From Latrodectus hesperus (lineage: Eukaryota > Arthropoda > Arachnida > Araneae > Theridiidae): 64,000 nt of DNA. Below, in pieces: positions 48,616-63,299 of the stretch. Each line of letters starts with the position of its first letter. The first letter of the stretch is position 1. A model generated the notes under the pieces. The model saw nothing but the letters and a program-made list of their open reading frames with translations. It was not told the DNA's origin and did not search any database. The position numbers and the translations under genes are program-made. The stretch covers positions 42,918,924 to 42,982,923 of the forward strand of contig CM075862.1 in NCBI GenBank assembly GCA_037975125.1. The letters run 5' to 3'.

Positions 48616-51600
48616 ATAGTATTTCTATTTAAGGAATGAATAGACATTTTTGTAATCTACTGTATTTCAATTCTGAGAAATTTTTAGAGTTTTTTGAGAA
48701 ATACAATGTAGATTATAATTATCGATATACCTTCTTTAAAACACTCATTCAAAAACCTTTTCTTGTATTTTTGTTGCATGACTGTTGAAACTCACGAAAG
48801 GAATGAATATTAATTTAATGGTGTAGAATTTTGTGTTTGTTAAAAGTTTATTATGCTTGTCAACTCAATTAGAGAATTTTCCCTCGTCGTGTTGTACTAA
48901 ACATATTTAATTTAGGTTAAAAACACTTTTTCGGTAGTTACTATTTAGTGTGTGTGTGTGTGATAAACCATTATTATATCCTTGTTTTATAATTACTAAA
49001 ATAATATATACATGCTCATTATCAGAAAAAAAGATTGGCAATCGTTATAAATTCATTAATCAAAAATATCTATTTGTCATATTGCAGTCTTTTGATAAAT
49101 GATATGTAAATTCAGCAATTTATAAACAATTATCATAATGTATACGTTCGTAATTATATTATTATTAGTTATGTTAATCATAATTAGTTTCTTTAAAAAT
49201 AATTACAATTATTTGTAAATGATAATTTGCTATGGATTCTTGCATTTATAAATTATGCATGGATACGTTTAGATACGCAAATACATTTTCTCGTGTAGCA
49301 AGCTAAAGATTAATAGCTTTGAAAAGTGATTTCTTGTCTCTACAATAAAATGATACATTTACAAATGAGCGAAACTAGTTATAATTATAAACGAAAATGT
49401 CAAGAACCATATGACATCGAAATAAATTTAAGTTATACGCGTCTAAATAACGAATTCCAAAATTGATTCTTGTTTTACACAATTGTCTTTTTAAAATATT
49501 TATTCCCTTCATTAAGTTCTAGACACAATTAGAAAACGTGACATACAAATAGCTATCGTTCTTCACCCAATTGGCCTTCGCTAGAAATACAGCCACTCCC
49601 CATCATAAACCTTCGAACATACCAATCGCCAATTTATTTCTTAGCACTTGGCAACAGCTAAGAATTCTTTCTGGGCATCTCATTTTCACGAATGAAATTA
49701 AAAACACGTTCTTAAAGTTAACAATTCATTTTTTAGTTAGAATATATTATCGAATAAATTATAGTACGTCAGTATTTCGAAAGAGGGCTTCAGTCCTTCA
49801 CAGATTTTCTCTTCAAGAACAATGGTAGCTTGTTTATCCTTTCGGCGATCTCTTCAAAGGAGATGGTTCATGGCTAAGCTTTGAGAAATTTTGAAAGTTC
49901 AGCAACCGAAAGCAGCTGTCGCAACCCTAATCGGGTTCAAGCAGAAACTTTATAACTCTTTTAATACTTTCTTTATAATTTAGCAACTTGACTCGCACTT
50001 GCAAGGATTTCGGGTAATGATCTCAAAACAGAAAAGAATTTTCTTAGCAAAATTTAAATTATTAATTGAAATGCTAAAGTGAATGAACAAAAGTCCGAAT
50101 ATATAATGAGAGAGAATATCTAGTAAATATTTCATAAACTACTCTGAAATTCTTACTTTCGCTTTACAACTGAGCATTTGGCAACAATAAACCTTGCTTT
50201 GTAGTTCTTTAATAAATTAAAGCAATTATAAATTTAATAATTGGACCTGCTATTTTCATTTAAATAATAAAAAAGTTTCAGTTGTACTTCATTTTACAGA
50301 TTTATTAAATCTACGCTTGTAGATCACGAACAAATGACTAACTTCAAAAACATTTAATGTTGATGAATTGTTTCTTTGGTTCGTATAAACAAAAATTAGT
50401 TAATAAGTTTTGATAAAAGATATTTTCTTGACATATGAATACTTTTGGCGGGAGCTTCCATTTTTTAGCTTATAATCATTAATGAAAATTGACATATATA
50501 TGTTAATGATGCAAAATTATTAAATTTCCTGTAATAATTAAAAGGATAGAAGGCCTTAATAATATATAGAAGTTTTCTTTTATTATCCAGAAAACTTCTG
50601 TTAATACAACTACATAAAACTCAGAATGATAATTACTCAGAATGAAATTTACTTACAGAAAATTCCTTTAATGATTATTTTAGCTTGAGGGTCAATTTTG
50701 GTAGTTTATTTTTGTTTCATTATAAAAGAAGTTTTCAGAAATAAATTTGGCAAGAAAGCAAGTTTTAAAATTGTTCAATATGTATTTCAATTACGGTTTC
50801 TTCCATGTAAAGAATAATGATAGATTTCATTGACTGAATAAACTGGTTTCATACACGATGGAAAGAAAATTGAATAAAATATGGCACATTCGGATAACTC
50901 TAACTTCAATTAAATTTATGGCATTATTCACAGCAATGCAAATTAAAATGTATTTTTTCTTTCCCGATTCAGAAACAATAAACACAGCTGCTGAATTAAT
51001 TCTTGAAAGAAAACATTTGTCTCTTGATATTCTGATTCTTTTTTTTTCCTATTACTTGACACCATTTCTAAATTGAATGCCTCTTCACCAGGAAAACAAA
51101 TTGCAAGCCCCTTCTCGAGGAAATGAGATTCCTAGAACACGTTGAAAGTGGTCCTGGAACATCAGAAACATTCTGAATTTGGTGGTAGAAATTAATGGTG
51201 AAAGATGGAAACCAGAAGCATCTTGACCTGCTTTATTGATGTTGGTCGTGCCTCAACACGAGATGCTCATTTTGCACAGCAACACAGTTATAAAAGTGAA
51301 GTAGTGTGTAATTTCGTATAATAAACTGTTTTATTGCTACTAAAAAATGAATACATGAATAAAAATTGGCACATGCTAAGAAAATATTGTATTGTTTTTG
51401 GGACATTAAAGAAACATGACAAGAGAATGGTAATCGGTTTTTATGGAATATATTCGGAAAACTGAATGTGTGCGAGTAATTAGGTTTTTAGAATGAAATT
51501 TCGATTTTAATAATTTGTGAAGAGGTAGTATTCTAAAAATTTATTAAAATTCGAAAAATTAGCATATTCATTATAGCTATAAACCTCTTTGAATCGATTA

Positions 51601-52270
51601 CCAAAACTAAAGTTTACGTAAAAAATGTATATGTAAGATGATTTGTACCATATTGAAAATAATTGAACGGTTCCTTTATAATAATCATTACCAACTTAAT
51701 ACAAAATTAATTCATAAAATAAGGATTGATTTTCCATAGAACACACACAACATAATACTCAAATATAGAATACTTCAAAAATACCTCCTTTGCCTGACAA
51801 GTTAAATGATTCTTTGTTAAAGAAAACTTTAAATGACTATTTTTTACAATGGGCAAAAATACTTGGGAAATGGAATTAAATGTAAAAAGGACCCAAGAGA
51901 TAGTTTTTTTAATAGAAGCAAACTTCAAAATAGCACAAAAATTAACAAAAATATAATTCCATGGGAAAATGAGATAGAATTCTTTGATTAATTTTAGACT
52001 ATCCTAAAATTTAGTGCAGCGCAGCTAATATTATAAACAATGTCAAAAAATAGATCAGAATGATGATAAAATTCTTTTATTCAGTCCCATGATGTGTGCA
52101 ATTTGCAATTGTTTTCCAATACAGCTGACACAGTCATTTAAAAAAATCTACAGGATGATTTCTAAAATGCCCTGGTACATCAGAAATAAAGATTTTCAGT
52201 GCGATATGCGAACTACTGACTTTTCTTGTTTCTTCTTTTATATAAGTGAAGTATTTTAGGGAAAACTCTC
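48613..52270. other. AT-rich stretch, no gene seen
   Basis: Short (GT)n at about 48950-48962. A small hairpin, AGAAGTTTTCT/AGAAAACTTCT, lies at about 50568-50599. Frames of 72-85 codons (49571-49828, 50858-51076 and minus-strand 51707-51928) show no domains. Confidence 0.5.
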
Positions 52271-53080
<810 letters not shown>

Positions 53081-53380
53081 AATGGTTGTTGATGCAATAG
53101 CATACTTTCCTATAATAACTCAAAGTTGGGCTGTACCAGTTAGGTGGAAGCATCCAGGAGAAGACTTCGTAATTGAGGTGCAGGGACAAAGCAAATTATC
53201 ACCAGACTTGTCCTGCCACCCTCAGAGATATCGTTTGGTAGACAATGTGATGACGACCTATTTAACGTTATTATTATCCGCCTTTAGTGAACACGATTAT
53301 CTTTGATTAAGTCGGGATTCGAATTCACTACCTTCTGATAATGAGACTGAATCCCTAAACAACCCTTGCACCGTGGCCTT
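53081..53380 (-). mobile_element. tRNA-derived SINE, family B, near full length
   Basis: On the minus strand the head starts near 53380 (AAGGCCACGGTGCAAGGG), with a good box B, GTGAATTCGAATCCCGAC. The body matches the other two family B copies (TCGTGTTCACTAAAGGCG, GAGGGTGGCAGGACAAGT, AATTACGAAGTC, AGCCCAAC). The 3' end is at ATCAACAACCATT, a worn AAC tail. Length is about 300 bp. No target duplication is visible. The 80-codon plus-strand frame at 53064-53306 is antisense to the SINE and not a gene. Confidence 0.87.
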
Positions 53381-53610
53381 AACAATGCATAGAATTTCTG
53401 AATATACTGCAATTAGTTTTTGATTGCCTTTTATTCTAAAAATATTTTAAACTAAATTAAAACGGTAAAATATAATCAGCCAATTTTAAAAATCAGCTTT
53501 TCAAATACCCAGTCGGTTCGTAATTTTAAATCACAATCAAATGATGAGGTTTTTACTTGGGCTGACACCCTCCTTCAGAGTACGGAATTTGTGGAATTTT
53601 TTAATGTGCA
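53381..53610. other. AT-rich spacer
   Basis: Nothing recognised. Confidence 0.5.
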
Positions 53611-53655
53611 TTCCATACCTGACCCGCAATAGTCTTCAACTGGTTAGGTATGGAA
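53611..53655. repeat. 14-bp inverted repeat (13/14), 17-nt loop
   Basis: TTCCATACCTGACC (53611-53624) pairs with GGTTAGGTATGGAA (53642-53655), the one difference being a G-T pair in RNA. It lies in a small GC-richer patch. Possibly part of an old repeat. Confidence 0.85.
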
Positions 53656-56600
53656 CACGAGGATAGCGACTTCTCCATTAAAATTTTAATGCCCTAAATT
53701 TAAGTACAATACTTGCATGAAACAGACACACTTACTGACTATAAATTCTGTTGCCAAAAGAAGCATTATTTCAACATTATCAAAATTATGTGGTACATTT
53801 TTCCCTTGTTTTCCATCAGCAGCAAGCAAACGAGAATAGAAATGTCATGTGATTCTGTTAACTAACTAATTTGTTCTAAAGCAAGACAATGCTTTAATTT
53901 AAGAAATCATTTGAAAATTAATTTAAAAAATCCGATATTTTAATTAAAATAATTATTTAAAGAAGCTTAGTAAATAACATAATTTAATAACATTCGGAGG
54001 AATCTTACGCAAAAGAATTTGCGGTGAAACTTCGTTCAAAGTATTTGCATTGATATTTTAACCGAGTAACATGTACAATATGTATGTAAGTGATCATAGT
54101 TATTCCATACAGCATGATAATTGATATTTTTTAAATATTAAATTGGATTCCTGTTTTAAATTGCAATAATTGTCATGAAAAAAATTCAATATTATAAAAA
54201 TTATATAATCCAGAACTATTATTATAATCACCATTATTTCATTCAATTGATTAATAATAATAAAAAATTATAATATAATAATATTATAATTACAAAAAAA
54301 TTATAATTTTCTTCATGAAATAATATTTTTGTACAAATTACTTACACATGCAGTTTGATCACGCAAATGTAAATTAAAGGAAATATGCTTTATTGAGCTA
54401 TTTTTCCCCTGTTAATTGTTGTCAACATCAATGAAAGTTATAAATGTAGACCATTTCTTGTAGAATTTCTGGCAAGCAATAATTTCTGTCAAGAAGCAAC
54501 CTGCGCCTATTAAATACATACGTATATATATACATACATTTATATATACATATTTCCATTTTACTTATTCCGTTATTAATCTATTTTCCTTTGTTTTCTT
54601 AATATTTCATCTTGTTTTTATTAGAAACGTTTTTCTAATTTATTTAAAATCTTTTCTGTTTTGTGTAATTTAAGTTAATTTATTTTTTCCCATATTATAC
54701 TAAAAATTACTAAGATATTTTATTTTGCTTTTCTTTAATCTATAGTTTTTTCAAAATTTTTACTTTAACCAAAAAATAAATAAATACATTTATAATATAC
54801 ATATTTACATACAAGCATAATATACATAATTACTAATTTATAGTTTAATAATTAAATCTCAGCGTATAACATATAAAAGGACGGAGATATGCAAGCATTA
54901 TTTGGAACAGAAGCTAAATGAGGACTTCTCGCAATACATCTTTAGATAAGCTTTTCAGTTAGAGGATAATGGAAATAGATTATTCTTACATTTTCAAAAA
55001 CTTAGCCATTCAAACTGTGAAGATTCCTTTTAGCTTCAAGGATGTATTGCACATCAAAGATATGGAATGAAAGGGGTATATTCAGTTGTACTTTCACACA
55101 ATGTCAGCTTTTAACGCCATTATCCTCATTACTTACTATGGAAAAATCAACGCGCCATGACCGCCCTTGGCATTCTATTTTTTCTTTCCTTCTGGCGACC
55201 GAATGGAACAATGCGCCAAAGGAACCGAAACACAATAAGTTTCCGATGCCTCCCACATCCACTCATCTCGAAGTTGATTATAATTAAATAAATAAATTAA
55301 AAGGAATGAATCTCCTGAGTTGGTCGCCTACGCAGGCCGTGCCTGAAAGTTGCCCCTCTTCACACCTACTGACCTAGAAATCTCGCAGGTGTGTCGACTC
55401 ATACGTGTAAAAGGTAGTTGGTGATGCGGCTCGTTTCTCGAAGAGAACGAAACATCTTCGGCGTGTTGAACATTTAAATATTTTCCATTTATTTCATCAA
55501 AATTTGACATGAGCATCTAAAGAATAATGATTGGTCAATTTAAACCATCTCTCGTAAGCAACTGCTTTTTAATACAGACAATTGCCTAGTAAATTTGAGC
55601 CACAACCAAGTAAGGAGATAGACTTGTGAACTGTCATCCTTCTCTCTAATTGACACCAGCATATGAACATTGGAGCATATTGAATTTATAAAGTGCATAA
55701 GCCTTCTCAGACTGATGAGCTTCGGCTTTATCTCGCATAAAACTTACTTTTCCTGATCACGAGAATAATGCTTTTACGCACTTAAATTTGTGTGTGGGTG
55801 TGGCATTGCTTTAATATTCATTTTATTACATTTTCTGAGTTTGTAAATTTCACTGACTGAAACCAATTGTTAAAGTTTTAAGCTGATATTAATTTAATCG
55901 GTCGATGCGCCTAAACCACTTTAGATTTTCACTCCAGTGCAGAGGAATGAAAAGGAATGCGATTTTTTTGTCGCACATGATCTCTCAGCGCTACAATATC
56001 GTCTGAATTAGATATTGTGAATCTATATTGTTCTTTGTAAGAGAATGGCGTCACTTCTCACTAAGTTTTAGTGCTCACCTCCCTTTTGTAATGGCAGTTT
56101 ATCTTAAAATTATAAATTTTATTTTCTAAATTAATAATAGCTAAAGCATTCAACAGCTGTATGGCTGTAAGTGAAACTATGAGATGTGATAAGTAGATAT
56201 TGCTTAGATTTCAAGAAGATTGAAAACAGCAGAAGCGAAAGAAATCCCAGAAAATCAGGAAGTGAAAGAAAACGCCATAGCAATCTTTTGCTATCAGAAT
56301 CAGACTCGTAACCAAAAGATTCCTATGAAGCTTTCCTTTCTCTATACAAGGATAGCACATTTTAGAAATTAATTTCGCTGGAATTTGTCATGTATATAAA
56401 AGTCATAAATATACTGGTGACTATATTTACTCTTAAAGTTTTCCGCCAATAATTGATGGTTCGGTGACATCCAAATCACGTCCTGATTACAGAGAAATAC
56501 AAAAGCGAGTCTACAGACATATAATTTATTTCAAAAGATTAAATTACCAATTATTAATTTAGATTAATCCATGATATCCATGTTTCCATGTTTAATTATT

Positions 56601-59600
56601 TATGGAAGTAAATTATTTATCTTTATGAAATAGTTCCGAGACGTGTTCTATAAAACGAGAATTTTATTTTTCTATGCAAGTTATTGTACAATACTTAATT
56701 AAGAAATAGCTTCTAATTCTTTACCAGTCATTTTTCCAATTAACTAGGTGCATCACCAGATACATGTGCTTTTAGCTAACTATTGGATGGTGTCTATTGT
56801 TTTTTTAAAGAATCATAAAGTAAAGATTTTATCAATGAAAGGCGCATGATTATCGGCCTTTCAGTGTGTCGTAAGCCGACTACTTGGATGTGCATTCGAT
56901 TGTTGAACGAAATAATCAAATAGCTTGGTAATTGTTGTATTTCTGTTACAAATACAATTCATTGTTTCTAAGTTGTTATTGTACCATTAACATTTATTAG
57001 TTTTACATGTATTTTATTGCGTATGAAGTTTCTTTCGATGAACAATCTTCGTAATTTATCCTTGAAACCAAAACGATCTTAAAATGTTTGCGCAATAAAA
57101 CGCAGCTTTTGTCTTTGCTGGAGATACAGTGCAACAATTTATTTCCATGGTTATTTATTTATTTTTTCTAGAAACAGCTGAGTTGGTTATAAAAAGGTTC
57201 CTGTAATATAGTCTGTTTTCAACTATCAAATTATTTCAAATAAGTATGTTTATTTTATGTTTACGTAGATAAATTGAAGTATTTTAATAATAAAATCAAC
57301 AAAGAAGGATAAATGCTACAAAATACCAAAAATGAAGTAAAATTTCTGAAGAGAGTATTGCATGTTTTCTATGGTTAAAACTATAAGTACGATATAAACA
57401 GGATTTTTTTAGAACTTTGGCTATTTTTTAAACCATCTTTTAAAGTAGTTTCCAAATGATGATTAAACTGGCTTTAACAAATAATCTTCCTTTCCTGGCA
57501 CAAGGTAATTAAAAATAATAAATAATTTTGGTAAGAAAAAATTGTAAATTTTAAAATTAAATTAATAATGTAATTCGGAAGTACAAGGTGACGAATGAAA
57601 ACATTTGAATTTTTCCCCAATTATTCATATATTAAATGTGTGATCATGTTGTAAATCAAGCAAACAACTCATCTATAATCAATGATGTTTCAAGCAGTTT
57701 GCCTCTCTAAGTTGTTGATTCTTCTAGGAAACCAGTCTAAGAGAGCTCTTGCTGAGCACTTAATAATTAAAAATACGTTGTTTGTGTTATTACAAATGTT
57801 TCGAATATTAATTATTAATTATTTAAACAAAAAAAAGAAATCAATTATTTTCTAGTTTTCACACACACACACACACACATTGTTAATCAAATAATATTTA
57901 AGAAACTCAAAAATTAATGTCTTTATAATGTCTTGCTTAGGTAATTTAAATAATTAAATTTGGAAATTTAATGAAATATATTATGAAAAACATAAGAGAT
58001 AGCATATAAATTTAATTGAAAATACGTTTTTTATACATAAAATTGGTTTTCAAAAATAAAATAATAATTAATTGCATGGAAAATTTCAATTTTTGTAATT
58101 TAAAAGATTGATTAGTAGAAAATCTATTTAAATTGTTCTTTTTTAATATCAGTAGGAAAAAATATTTTTTTACAAAAACAAAAAGTAAATAATTTTAATT
58201 TTACGTATGTAATAAAATTATTTCTTTTCCATACAGTTAATTTAAATTTTTTGTTAGCTATATTTAAATATGCGATTTAATTCGGTTTATATTAATATTT
58301 AAGCAATTTCTTATAATTCATAAGAAATTTTTCATGCATCTGACTTAAGGTTTAAAAAATGCATATAATTATTGACTATATCAACCAATACTTGCATACA
58401 TTCTTTTCCATCTTTACATGAATTATATGCAAGTTTAGTAGTAGCTTAAGCTTTTTATATATTATTTTAAACGGAATTCTAGTCATCAAAATTACAATAG
58501 TGAATAAATTTGGTACTTATTCACACACACACACAATTATACCCATTATTCGATCATCGAAGCGATTGCTAACAGTTTTTGTCAGGAATAAACTTTGGTG
58601 TTTAAATACATTTTATCAATAAATGGTTTATAAAATGTAAATAAATGTTTGTATTATTTTTTAGTAGTTTTTTAAAAATGCAAATCTTTTTAAGCACTAT
58701 ATAATATAAATATTCATGACAGATGTTGCGATTTCTTTCTTTCCACTTACTATGATTATCGTACGGGGGGTATAATGGAAGTGTACCATAAATTTAATTA
58801 TATATTTTAAATTACAAATGATAAAAAATTTTTTAAAAAAGTTCTGAATGCGTGCAGCGACGAATTACACGAATTTCTGAATAGTCGATTGAACCATTGT
58901 GAATTATGCAGAGCAAAGGAACAAAATTTTAATTCACCAAATATGGTAAAGCTCATGAATTATTTTGATATCGAGTTTCACCTTTTAGTAATAAGCTTAC
59001 AAGGTTTACTTTTTTCCTTACTCTAATGCCTATTTGTGACATTGTTTCGAACTAAATAAACAAACCGCTTAACAATCTGCTTCTGGTTATCGTAGTATGT
59101 AATTTAATGCAATAAATGCATCATTAACGCTTGTTTGCATACCTTGTCTTAATGTGACTGGGATGGTCAATCTGTTTCCAAAGCTCATAATTGTGTATTG
59201 CACGGAATTTGGCTTGGGAGAAGGAAGGTCTACAACTCAACACACTTGTGCCAATGAAGTGTGGCGTCCTTGCTTTCATTCTGACTTTAATTGTAGCTGA
59301 CTTAAGTGATACTTAGCACTTTCATTAATATATGCACCTTATAATTATATATTTTTATTTATTTTGCTTTTTATTCTAAATTTTGGAATGAAGAAAAATC
59401 CAAATTTTAAAATCTGAATTTTGTTGTCTAAATGTTTGAAATCTAAATCAAAATTTTGAAATTGAAAAAAAAATAAAATCGAAAAAAAAGTACAAAAAGT
59501 TCCTCCATTGAGATTTCGGAAATTCTACTAAATGCGTTATCGAAATTATACTATACATAGGCGAAAATAAACTATACCTTCGAAAAATTCTTTTATGAAA

Positions 59601-59954
59601 ATAATTGATATGGAATGCGATTTCTTAAAAAAAGTTAGTATCTAGATTATAGTTTAAAACAGATACTGTGCAACCTATTCATTGGAAATGCAAGTTACTT
59701 AAAAATATACATGACACATATTGGCTAAATAGGTATGGACAATACCAGGAATTCTCCGATCTGAGTCTACTGAATGAAGATGGAAATTTGAAAATTAATT
59801 GTTATAATATATTATTAATTTTCTATCTGGAGATAGATGAAATACTTTAAATTATTTTAAAATTAAATAATCTCCAAGAAATTATTTGTAGAGTGTTCTT
59901 TAAATATTGTTAACGATTGGTCTCATTATTAAATTTTTAAAATAATAATTATAA
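53656..59954. other. AT-rich stretch; GC-richer patch at 55.3-55.5 kb
   Basis: No gene supported. 54120-54320 is almost pure A/T. The patch at 55300-55520 is GC-richer with frames of 62-81 codons nearby, none with a domain. A (CA)n run lies at about 57860-57879 and a shorter one near 58522-58535. At 59380-59470 AAATCTAAATTTTGAA-like strings repeat loosely. Confidence 0.45.
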
Positions 59955-60180
59955 CAAAACTCAGTGGACGACAGCTCCTTAGGGCCAAAGCCTTCAGTGC
60001 CTATATCTATTTTCTTGATCAAGAGCCCTGGGATGGGAATTATGTACCGATTAGAGGTTACACACAGTCACACGAGAATCCTCCAGTGTTTAGTCCCCAA
60101 ACATGCTTGATATTATGTTTTATGCGTCTGCTGAAGGGATGAAAGGCTAACTCGATCTTATCCAAATATAGAATTGCAGC
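59955..60180 (-). mobile_element. SINE family D, 5'-truncated diverged copy
   Basis: On the minus strand this matches the body of the SINE at 60.93-61.22 kb: TTAGCCTTTCATCCCTTCA, AAACATGCTTGA-like sequence, ACCACCTAATCGG-like sequence, CCCATCCCAGGGC, TCAAGAAAATAGATATAGGC and a GCTGTCGT ending. The tRNA-like head is missing or unrecognisable. Boundaries are approximate and no target duplication was found. It points opposite to the other copy, about 750 bp away. Confidence 0.8.
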
Positions 60181-60330
60181 ATATCGAACTTAACTTTTAT
60201 TTACAAAAAATCAATTATTAAAATAATTGTAGCTAGGATTTTCTTTTGTATGATCTTCTTTATATTTGTTAGCTTTCCAAATTCATATTTATTAGTCTTC
60301 AGCCGTAATAACAAATGTCTTGCTGACGGG
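60181..60330. other. AT-rich spacer
   Basis: Nothing recognised. Confidence 0.5.
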
Positions 60331-60380
60331 CATCGAAAAGTGGCTTAGGTGGTTACATCGTTGATTTGAAATCATTGTTT
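60331..60380 (+). other. tRNA-Ser-like fragment (box A and anticodon arm)
   Basis: GTGGCTTAGGTGGTTACATC resembles the D-arm/box A of a serine tRNA. It is followed by GTTGATTTGAAATCATTG, an anticodon arm whose loop would present TGA. No T-arm or box B follows, so this is not a working tRNA gene. More likely it is a worn SINE head or a tRNA pseudogene. Confidence 0.45.
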
Positions 60381-60921
60381 AAAAGAATTAAATTATAAGA
60401 CATTATTAAATAGAAATAAAGTAAGACTATATATTACTGCAAATACGAAACCTTGACGTTCCCTGAAAGTTTGGGTTGGAGGCAGTATAATATCGACTCC
60501 GTCATATGATTGTAATTCGAAACCATAAAGCGGTTGGCTGGGTATTCGTAGGCAGAAACAAACAGCTGAAAATGAATGTAATCAAACGAACAGTATTAAA
60601 TAAAAACTTTTCCCAATCACTATTAAATATGGAATGTGAAATAAAATATATTATTTTGTTGATATACAATAGTATATGACAATACCAAAATAAAATAATT
60701 TCTACTTTATTCTATAAAATTCAATATATATATATATACTTCAGGTTAGAAGGGTCTGTAAAAACTCCAGGAAAAGAGTAAGTAAAATAAAGATCAATGA
60801 TAAATTTGTGAAATAGTACATAAATAATAAAAATAAAGTACAAAAAAATGGTGAACACTTTTTCTAACATTTTTTCATAATCATAGTCAATCTGTTATTT
60901 TTAAGTGTTTTATATATTAGC
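60381..60921. other. AT-rich stretch with short (TA)n
   Basis: (TA)7 lies at about 60725-60738. A box B-like string on the minus strand near 60511-60530 lacks context. No gene. Confidence 0.45.
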
Positions 60922-60933
60922 ATTATATTGTGT
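60922..60933. repeat. Target-site duplication, left copy (SINE family D)
   Basis: ATTATATTGTGT, identical to 61224-61235. Confidence 0.8.
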
Positions 60934-61223
60934 CTGTCCTATGGCTTAGTGGTTGCGTTTCACGCTCCCTAGGCACAGGTCCGAAGTTCGATCATCGGGC
61001 TGCGAAAGGTCCATTTAGCCTTTCATCCCTTCAATGGGTCGATAAGCAAAGTACAAAACATGCTTGAGAACACTGGGGGGCTTGCCTACGGCTGACCACC
61101 TAATCGGGGCATATGCTTCCCACCCCAGGGCCTCTCGGTCAAGAAAATAGAGATAGGCAATGTAGGCCTTGTGTGTGTGTGGCCTACATGTGCTGTCGTG
61201 CCACAGAGTTTAGTTTTTAGCTT
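60934..61223 (+). mobile_element. tRNA-derived SINE, family D, with 12-bp target-site duplications
   Basis: The tRNA-like head starts CTGTCCTATGGCTTAGTGG (box A) and has a recognisable box B-like GAAGTTCGATCATC about 40 nt further on. A ~210-bp body follows and ends near GCCACAGAGTTTAG. The perfect 12-bp duplication ATTATATTGTGT (60922-60933 and 61224-61235) fixes the ends. Length is 290 bp. The tail is not A- or AAC-rich, unlike family B, so this family may use a different LINE partner. Confidence 0.85.
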
Positions 61224-61235
61224 ATTATATTGTGT
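61224..61235. repeat. Target-site duplication, right copy (SINE family D)
   Basis: ATTATATTGTGT, identical to 60922-60933. Confidence 0.8.
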
Positions 61236-63299
61236 ATGCTTGCTATATATTATAGAAAAAAATGGAGAAGGTCTGGAAAATTCCTTCTTTCAAATTAGTA
61301 TACGTACAAGAAAACTCTAAACCTCTGATTTAAATGAAGTTATGGTTATTCGTGGAAATTATCCCTCTACATTAATCTAAAAGGATAATTTTCATGCAAA
61401 ACTATTTCCACTAAAGGATATTTTTATTTTGTTAGGTGGAAGCTCAGTTTTTCTGTAATTAACAAAAGTTTTCATAACGAGCTGGTCTCATTATCATTTC
61501 CAGACTTCGATCGGAAACGGGAAACAAAATCCCTGCACAGGCTAAACACTTTTCCTGATTGTTCCACACCGTTGAGTTTAATTTGCCTGCAGCACATTTC
61601 AACCACCTGTCATAAATTTCATCCGATTTCTTTCTATTTCACCATTAGGAACGAATACCAAATTTTTTTTAATCAACTATATTTTAAACAAAAAATAAAA
61701 TAAATGAATTAATAATTTGATTTTGATGTATTTCGCAAATTTTTTTATTTAATCCTTTGTCGAAATTATTTGTTCCTTTAATGCATCATTGAATTCACAA
61801 TCAAACAGAATTAAAAACAAAACTTAAAATGTCAATATCTATAAATGTGTTTAAATATTCACGGTTAATGCATTAATTTATATATTTTGGAATATATTTA
61901 AGGTTTCATTTTTTATTTCTGAAACAAGATTTTTATTGTAAAAAGAAAAGAAAGGAAAAAGAAAAAAATTGTTTTCTTCTTGTTAATTTTTTAGATGATT
62001 TTCCAACTATTAAAGACTTGGAATAGAAATGAAACACTTTACAGTGTTCACTCTTATCTTTGAGAAAATTATTGATATTACTCAATTTTTCCTTTTAAAA
62101 ATACTCTGCACAGTTTTAAAATTAGAGTTTAGTAACTTTGTATAGTATTTAATAATCTATTTTTCAAATACAAGAAATAAAGTTTAGAAAATACTTGAGG
62201 TATAGAAACATAGATTTTAAAATTAGTTCTAAAGGATGTTAATGATGGTAATTTTTCTTTGTTTGGTTAAATGTGGAGAGCAATATTACCTTAAAATGTT
62301 TATCACTGAATCTAATATTTTATGAACCGCATTTTTATAAAATTTTTTCATGATTTACTATCAATAAAATATTTAAAAACGGTGTCAGAGAAATTCATAA
62401 AAAGATAATTATTCAAAATAATTAATTACACAAGCAAATAGAAAATTTCTATAACACTATACAATAAGGTATCCCAAGATTTACGATTAGATGATATTTA
62501 GAAAAATATTTTAGAAGCTCTAGTCAGCTATTATATATATATAAGAGAAAATATTAATCGCAAAGTATTTTAGCATTAAAAAGAAAAAAGTTCGTACAAT
62601 AGTGTGATATAGGAGCCGGAAACATGCAGAAATAAACAGTATGATAGACTCTTAAACATTAAGATCTAATCAGTCTCGTCTTTTTTTTTTTTTTTTTTTT
62701 TTAATAAATTTTTATTTTTTTTTTATTTATTTTTTTTTTTGCTTATAAAATGTCTTAATGCCCAACAACTTTGTGAATGACTATTTTTTATTATAATGAA
62801 TTTTATCGGTGGACAACAGCAAACGAGAAATTTACTCGTGTGACTTTTTTAGAAAGAACTACAAAAATTGTTTTGTAGTGGCATGCTATGCATTTGTTAG
62901 AGTAGAAATATGATGGCTACATATTTTATTTTATAATATTAGACAAATTGTTTGTAAATAAACTGCATCATTTACCACATGAAGTTTGTACTAAATTTTT
63001 AAAAGAAATATTTTATTTAGAGATTTTAAGTATCCAGAATAATTTTATAAAATTAAAATAGAACGGATATTTCCATAAATTATTTTAGACATCTTCGTAT
63101 TTAATGAAATATGTAAGAATACAAAATTTTAATTGAACCTTAACTTTGTAGTATTAGAATCACTTAATTGCTTTTTTTAGAATTTCACTATTTTTAGTTT
63201 CAACTTTGAATATTCTGTAAAATCCAATGGAAAACAGCGATTAGTACAGCATTTTAAAGTATTTCAAGGAAACGAATTTCGATTAGGAAAAAGAACATT
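61236..63299. other. AT-rich stretch with T-rich low-complexity block
   Basis: 62681-62740 is almost entirely T with scattered A. Read on the minus strand it could be a retroposon poly(A) tail, but I see no matching body or duplication. No gene. Confidence 0.5.

Noticed and set aside
62681..62740. Poly(T) block as a retroposon poly(A) tail on the minus strand
   Set aside because: No adjacent element body or target duplication could be identified.
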